This document shows, one piece after another, positions 61,350 through 64,000 of a DNA stretch of 64,000 bases. Source of the DNA: Bradyrhizobium sp. NDS-1 (GTDB lineage: Bacteria > Pseudomonadota > Alphaproteobacteria > Rhizobiales > Xanthobacteraceae); NCBI RefSeq assembly GCF_032918005.1, contig NZ_CP136628.1, positions 2,217,501 to 2,281,500 of the forward strand, in the 5' to 3' direction. Within the stretch, counting starts at the first letter, position 1; each line of letters starts with the position of its first letter. The position numbers and the translations under genes are program-made. Below the pieces are notes generated by a model. It was given only the letters and a program-made list of their open reading frames with translations. It did no database searches and was not told the origin of the DNA.

Positions 61350-63482
61350 CTAGACAAGACAGTGTGTTAGGTCATTTTCAACAAGAAGGGGCATCAGGGT
61401 TTCAATCACGTCGCCGCTGTTTCGTGCCAAGCGTGCGAATTCGGCAACACGCTTCAACTCTTCCTCCAATAGCGCCCGTTCGACATCGCTCCTCTCGACC
61501 AGGCCATCCGGAATTCTGACCATCAGATCGACGATTTCGGCGAAGTGTTTGCCGGGCGAGCGCCGGAGTATTCGTCCCCGTCGCTGGATGAATTGGCGCG
61601 GATTTCGACTGCTGGCTAGTATGAACGCCTTTTGGCACGCGGGAACGTCGATACCTTCGTCCAAGCAACGGATGGCGACCATCGCTTCGAGGTCCCCGAG
61701 ACGGAAGCCGTCCAAGATCATTCGACGCTCGTACGTAGCTTCCCGCGCCGTGAATCGCGATGCCCGCCATCCGAGGTCGTGTAGTCTCTGGGACACCGCT
61801 TCGACCTGCCTTTGCGGCGCGGAATTGTCTTCGTCGGAGTCGGTGCTTGCGTCGCTGCAATAGAACAGCGTGTGAGCGGTGGGCTCTTGTCCCCGTAACA
61901 GCCGGTCAAGGACATTCATCTTGTTGGAGGCACCTCCGAGCACTCGCGCTCGCTCGAACAAGAGGCGGTCGAGTTCCGGATTTCCTTCGCCGAGTCGCGC
62001 CGGAGATCGACCGATTAGACGGCCGATGCGCTCACTCAACTCCAGATATCGGTCGGTTTCGTCCTCCGTGAGGTCGACCAACTCAACCTGATATCGATAA
62101 GGGGTGAGAACGCCGTCCTCGAGAGCCTGACGGAGGTCATAGGTATCGACGACGCGTCCATAAAAGCGGTTCAATCGAAGGTTTGCTTCGGCGTTCAAAT
62201 AATGATCGGGCGTCGCCGAAAGCCCCAGTCTGAGCTGTGCCTGGTCGGGAAGCGAAGCCGCATTAGATACCGAGCCATGATGGTGGCATTCGTCGCCGAC
62301 CCACAACATTCGATCGCCGGGGATATTCTTCAGTAGGTGCTGAAAGACCTCTCCGGTAAGCGTCTTGTTCACGACAACCAAACAGATGAACGGCGCTGCC
62401 CCCTGTTCGAAGAGGTGTAGCGCCTGGGCTACGTCGTCGCGCCAACGGGCGGTACCGCCATAGCATGCGAAGGCCTGGATAGAGAAAATGCGAAGATTCT
62501 CGACCCACTGATCCGCCAGGCTCTGGTAGGGGACGGCGACGATCAGGCACAGGCGGTTCGTTTGCTTGAAAAATTGCACGGCTGCGTAGATCGCCGTAAC
62601 TGTCTTTCCCGCACCCGTCGCCAGGGCCAGGATGCCTTGGCAGTCCGATGCCCGCCACGCTTCCAGAGCCCGCCTTTGATGCGGCATGATGGCGAAGGGG
62701 CGGCCGCCCAAGGTCTTGGGCAGTGAGGGCTGTGAACGCGCCGGCGAAGGCATATATCGTTGAAGCGCCTCTTCCCATAACGCGCGCTCGGTATCGGTAT
62801 CGGCAACACGCGACCGCTTTGCGATGCGTATGAAACGTTCGCGAACGGCGTCAGGAAAGTCGATGACAACCGTTCCGGGGCTTCGATTTTTCCAGAGCCT
62901 TTCGAACCCCGCAACGTGCGGCTCGAAATGTGCGGCGAGTTCCGGTCGCCAAGTCGGAAAAACGTTCATCGTCTCGAAATTAAAGTCGGGCAGGAGAGCA
63001 TAGACTGTCTCGTTTGCCGATCCCTGAAAGACAACGCCGTCGCCGTTGGCATCCCTCATGATGCCAACCTTTGCGTGGTACATCCCCCTGCGCTTCAATG
63101 CGACTTTGATGTCGAGGTGACCGCCGGCGACAAGCCAGCTCAACAGCTCGATTCTGGTCTGAAAAAGATCGTCATCGACATTGTCGAGAACCCGCAGCAG
63201 TTGCCTGCCGATCTTCTCGCTGAGGATCCGGGTGTCGTATCCGCTTTGGATTGCGGCCACGTCCTCCTCGTCCAATTCGCCGCCCACCACTAGCCGCATT
63301 CTACCGTTGCCGGCGACGAATGCTGATATTCCCTGCGCCGCAAAAGACAACATGCTGCCGGAGAAGAATCCGACCGCCCTGTCGTACTGAACGCTCTGGG
63401 AGAGCGCCGGGATGTAGAAGTCTCGCAGAAGATCGTCTTCGTCGGATTGGTAAACCGCCTTGAGATTGAGGTCCTTCAACAT
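61350..63482 (-). CDS. Dnd-linked restriction protein: PLD-like domain fused to DEAD/DEAH helicase
   Basis: 710 residues. N-terminal PLD-type nuclease region with MYHAKVGIMRDANGDGVVFQ and GSANET (His136, Lys138, Ser155, Asn157 of an HKD-like motif). Superfamily 2 helicase motifs follow: ILALATGAGKTVTAIYA (Walker A, 288-294), WVGDECHHHGS (Walker B, DECH 397-400), RLGLSATPDHYL and FIQRRGRILRRSPGK (motif VI). Proteins of this architecture next to dnd genes are annotated as restriction enzymes that attack DNA lacking phosphorothioate. It lies 105 bp upstream of dndB and 4 bp downstream of the next gene, so it is probably on the same transcript. Confidence 0.85.
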   Translation of the reverse strand: MLKDLNLKAVYQSDEDDLLRDFYIPALSQSVQYDRAVGFFSGSMLSFAAQGISAFVAGNGRMRLVVGGELDEEDVAAIQSGYDTRILSEKIGRQLLRVLDNVDDDLFQTRIELLSWLVAGGHLDIKVALKRRGMYHAKVGIMRDANGDGVVFQGSANETVYALLPDFNFETMNVFPTWRPELAAHFEPHVAGFERLWKNRSPGTVVIDFPDAVRERFIRIAKRSRVADTDTERALWEEALQRYMPSPARSQPSLPKTLGGRPFAIMPHQRRALEAWRASDCQGILALATGAGKTVTAIYAAVQFFKQTNRLCLIVAVPYQSLADQWVENLRIFSIQAFACYGGTARWRDDVAQALHLFEQGAAPFICLVVVNKTLTGEVFQHLLKNIPGDRMLWVGDECHHHGSVSNAASLPDQAQLRLGLSATPDHYLNAEANLRLNRFYGRVVDTYDLRQALEDGVLTPYRYQVELVDLTEDETDRYLELSERIGRLIGRSPARLGEGNPELDRLLFERARVLGGASNKMNVLDRLLRGQEPTAHTLFYCSDASTDSDEDNSAPQRQVEAVSQRLHDLGWRASRFTAREATYERRMILDGFRLGDLEAMVAIRCLDEGIDVPACQKAFILASSRNPRQFIQRRGRILRRSPGKHFAEIVDLMVRIPDGLVERSDVERALLEEELKRVAEFARLARNSGDVIETLMPLLVENDLTHCLV

Positions 63483-63486
63483 GCGA

Positions 63487-63960
63487 CTAGAAGACGACCC
63501 GGTTGATAACGTCTGCCGCCAGCGGTTCCGCCTTGAGAAGGCCCGCCCTGTGCAGTCCGCTCAGAATAGCCCTGTCGCCGTTCTCGTCCGCGGGATCATC
63601 GTTCAGCCATTCCTTTAGAATCTCCAGTCCGCCGGCCACGTAACGCTCGAATTCCGACACCAGACGATCCGAGTTGGCGTCGTCGTTTTTCAGGATGTTC
63701 CTGTCGCGCGTCGCCGCCAATCCCACGAGATAGAGCACGTCCAACGCCTGGTCGTTTCTCTCGAAGATGCGGGCGTCCACGAGCAGTTCGGTCGGTCCGT
63801 CCAGCACGACCTTTCTGTCTCGTTCGAATCCGAGCAGTGCTGCGAAACAGGCCAGCTCTCGAAACGTTCCGAAAATCGAGTTTCCCGTGTGCGGGTGCGT
63901 TGCCCTCGCAAGGAGTTCGCAAATCTCTGCGTGCCGGGCAAGTCGTCGAATGTTCTGCAT
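63487..63960 (-). CDS. Dnd-associated protein (dnd system-associated protein 4 type)
   Basis: 157 residues: HAEICELLARATHPHTGNSI, FGTFRELACFAALLGFERDR, DALDVLYLVGLAATRDRNIL-like region, and a helical C-terminus. The (I)F.T.RELA.FAA.LG(F/Y) core is typical of the small protein called dnd system-associated protein 4. It is probably a scaffold of the restriction complex; no catalytic motif is visible. Confidence 0.65.
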   Translation of the reverse strand: MQNIRRLARHAEICELLARATHPHTGNSIFGTFRELACFAALLGFERDRKVVLDGPTELLVDARIFERNDQALDVLYLVGLAATRDRNILKNDDANSDRLVSEFERYVAGGLEILKEWLNDDPADENGDRAILSGLHRAGLLKAEPLAADVINRVVF

Positions 63961-63962
63961 CT

Positions 63963-64000
63963 TTAAGCGACCTCTTCCACACGCGTGAGATTTCTCTCCT
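63963..64000 (-). CDS. 3' end of an upstream Dnd-associated gene, cut by the window
   Basis: The minus-strand frame entering from the window edge ends ERNLTRVEEVA then TAA at 63963-63965, two bases before the next start at 63960. Tight spacing indicates the same operon. The protein is not identifiable from 11 residues. Confidence 0.4.
   Translation of the reverse strand, partial: ERNLTRVEEVA

Noticed and set aside
1..64000. CRISPR arrays, complete tRNA or rRNA genes, nod boxes
   Set aside because: No regularly spaced repeats, no full cloverleaf and no rRNA-like sequence were seen; no stretch matched a nod box well enough to report.

Overview
The window is high-GC alphaproteobacterial DNA that most resembles a symbiosis-island or accessory region of a Bradyrhizobium-type rhizobium. 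The evidence is a biotin operon preceded by BioR-type boxes and a BioR-like regulator, linked pantothenate genes, many small rhizobial-type proteins, and dense transposon debris. A tRNA-His 3' fragment with discriminator A73 also fits the alphaproteobacteria. All identifications were made by reading motifs; no database search was run.

Layout. 1-2.1 kb: two joined M16 peptidase units, probably core chromosome. 2.1-7.1 kb: a graveyard of a group II intron-like hairpin, IS630 and other transposase scraps, a broken lipoprotein, a broken patatin-like protein and peptide-ABC permease scraps, with three small overlapping genes inside it. 7.2-18.1 kb: a cofactor block made of pabAB, a Dabb protein, bioR, bioB, a frameshifted panD, bioF-bioD-bioA, panB and panC. 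18.1-28.9 kb: small proteins, an HBM-type chemoreceptor, a NodB-like polysaccharide deacetylase, a GNAT enzyme and a diaminopropionate ammonia-lyase. 28.9-41 kb: a 451-bp direct repeat flanking IS630, MarR and HipA remains, a PAS protein with no output domain, a complete PAS-GGDEF-EAL protein, and LigD, IS91 and MOSC scraps. 41-48.1 kb: short conserved hypotheticals and a T5orf172-like nuclease-fold protein. 48.1-51 kb: an integration zone with a recombinase scrap, a tRNA-Lys 3' fragment with a terminator, a full tyrosine integrase, an AlpA/excisionase-like gene and a tRNA-His 3' fragment. 51-64 kb: defence cargo, with a DUF3800 protein, a DGQHR protein coupled to a four-helix membrane protein, and a Dnd DNA-phosphorothioation operon.

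How the genes work together. BioR probably represses bioB and itself through boxes in the shared intergenic region. bioF, bioD and bioA are translationally coupled. panB and panC make pantoate and pantothenate, but the local panD would need a chromosomal substitute because of a one-base insertion. In the last 9 kb a single leftward operon encodes a Dnd-associated protein, a PLD-helicase restriction factor, DndB (DGQHR regulator), DndC and DndD (sulfur insertion), DndE, and a cysteine desulfurase DndA at the distal end. The right edge of the window cuts this cluster.

Most unusual: the DGQHR plus four-TM gene pair beside the Dnd operon, two tRNA 3' scars around one integrase, 32-residue membrane peptides present twice, a dispersed ~100-bp element in at least four copies, and a 30-codon ORF whose start lies in a hairpin and which is followed by a terminator.
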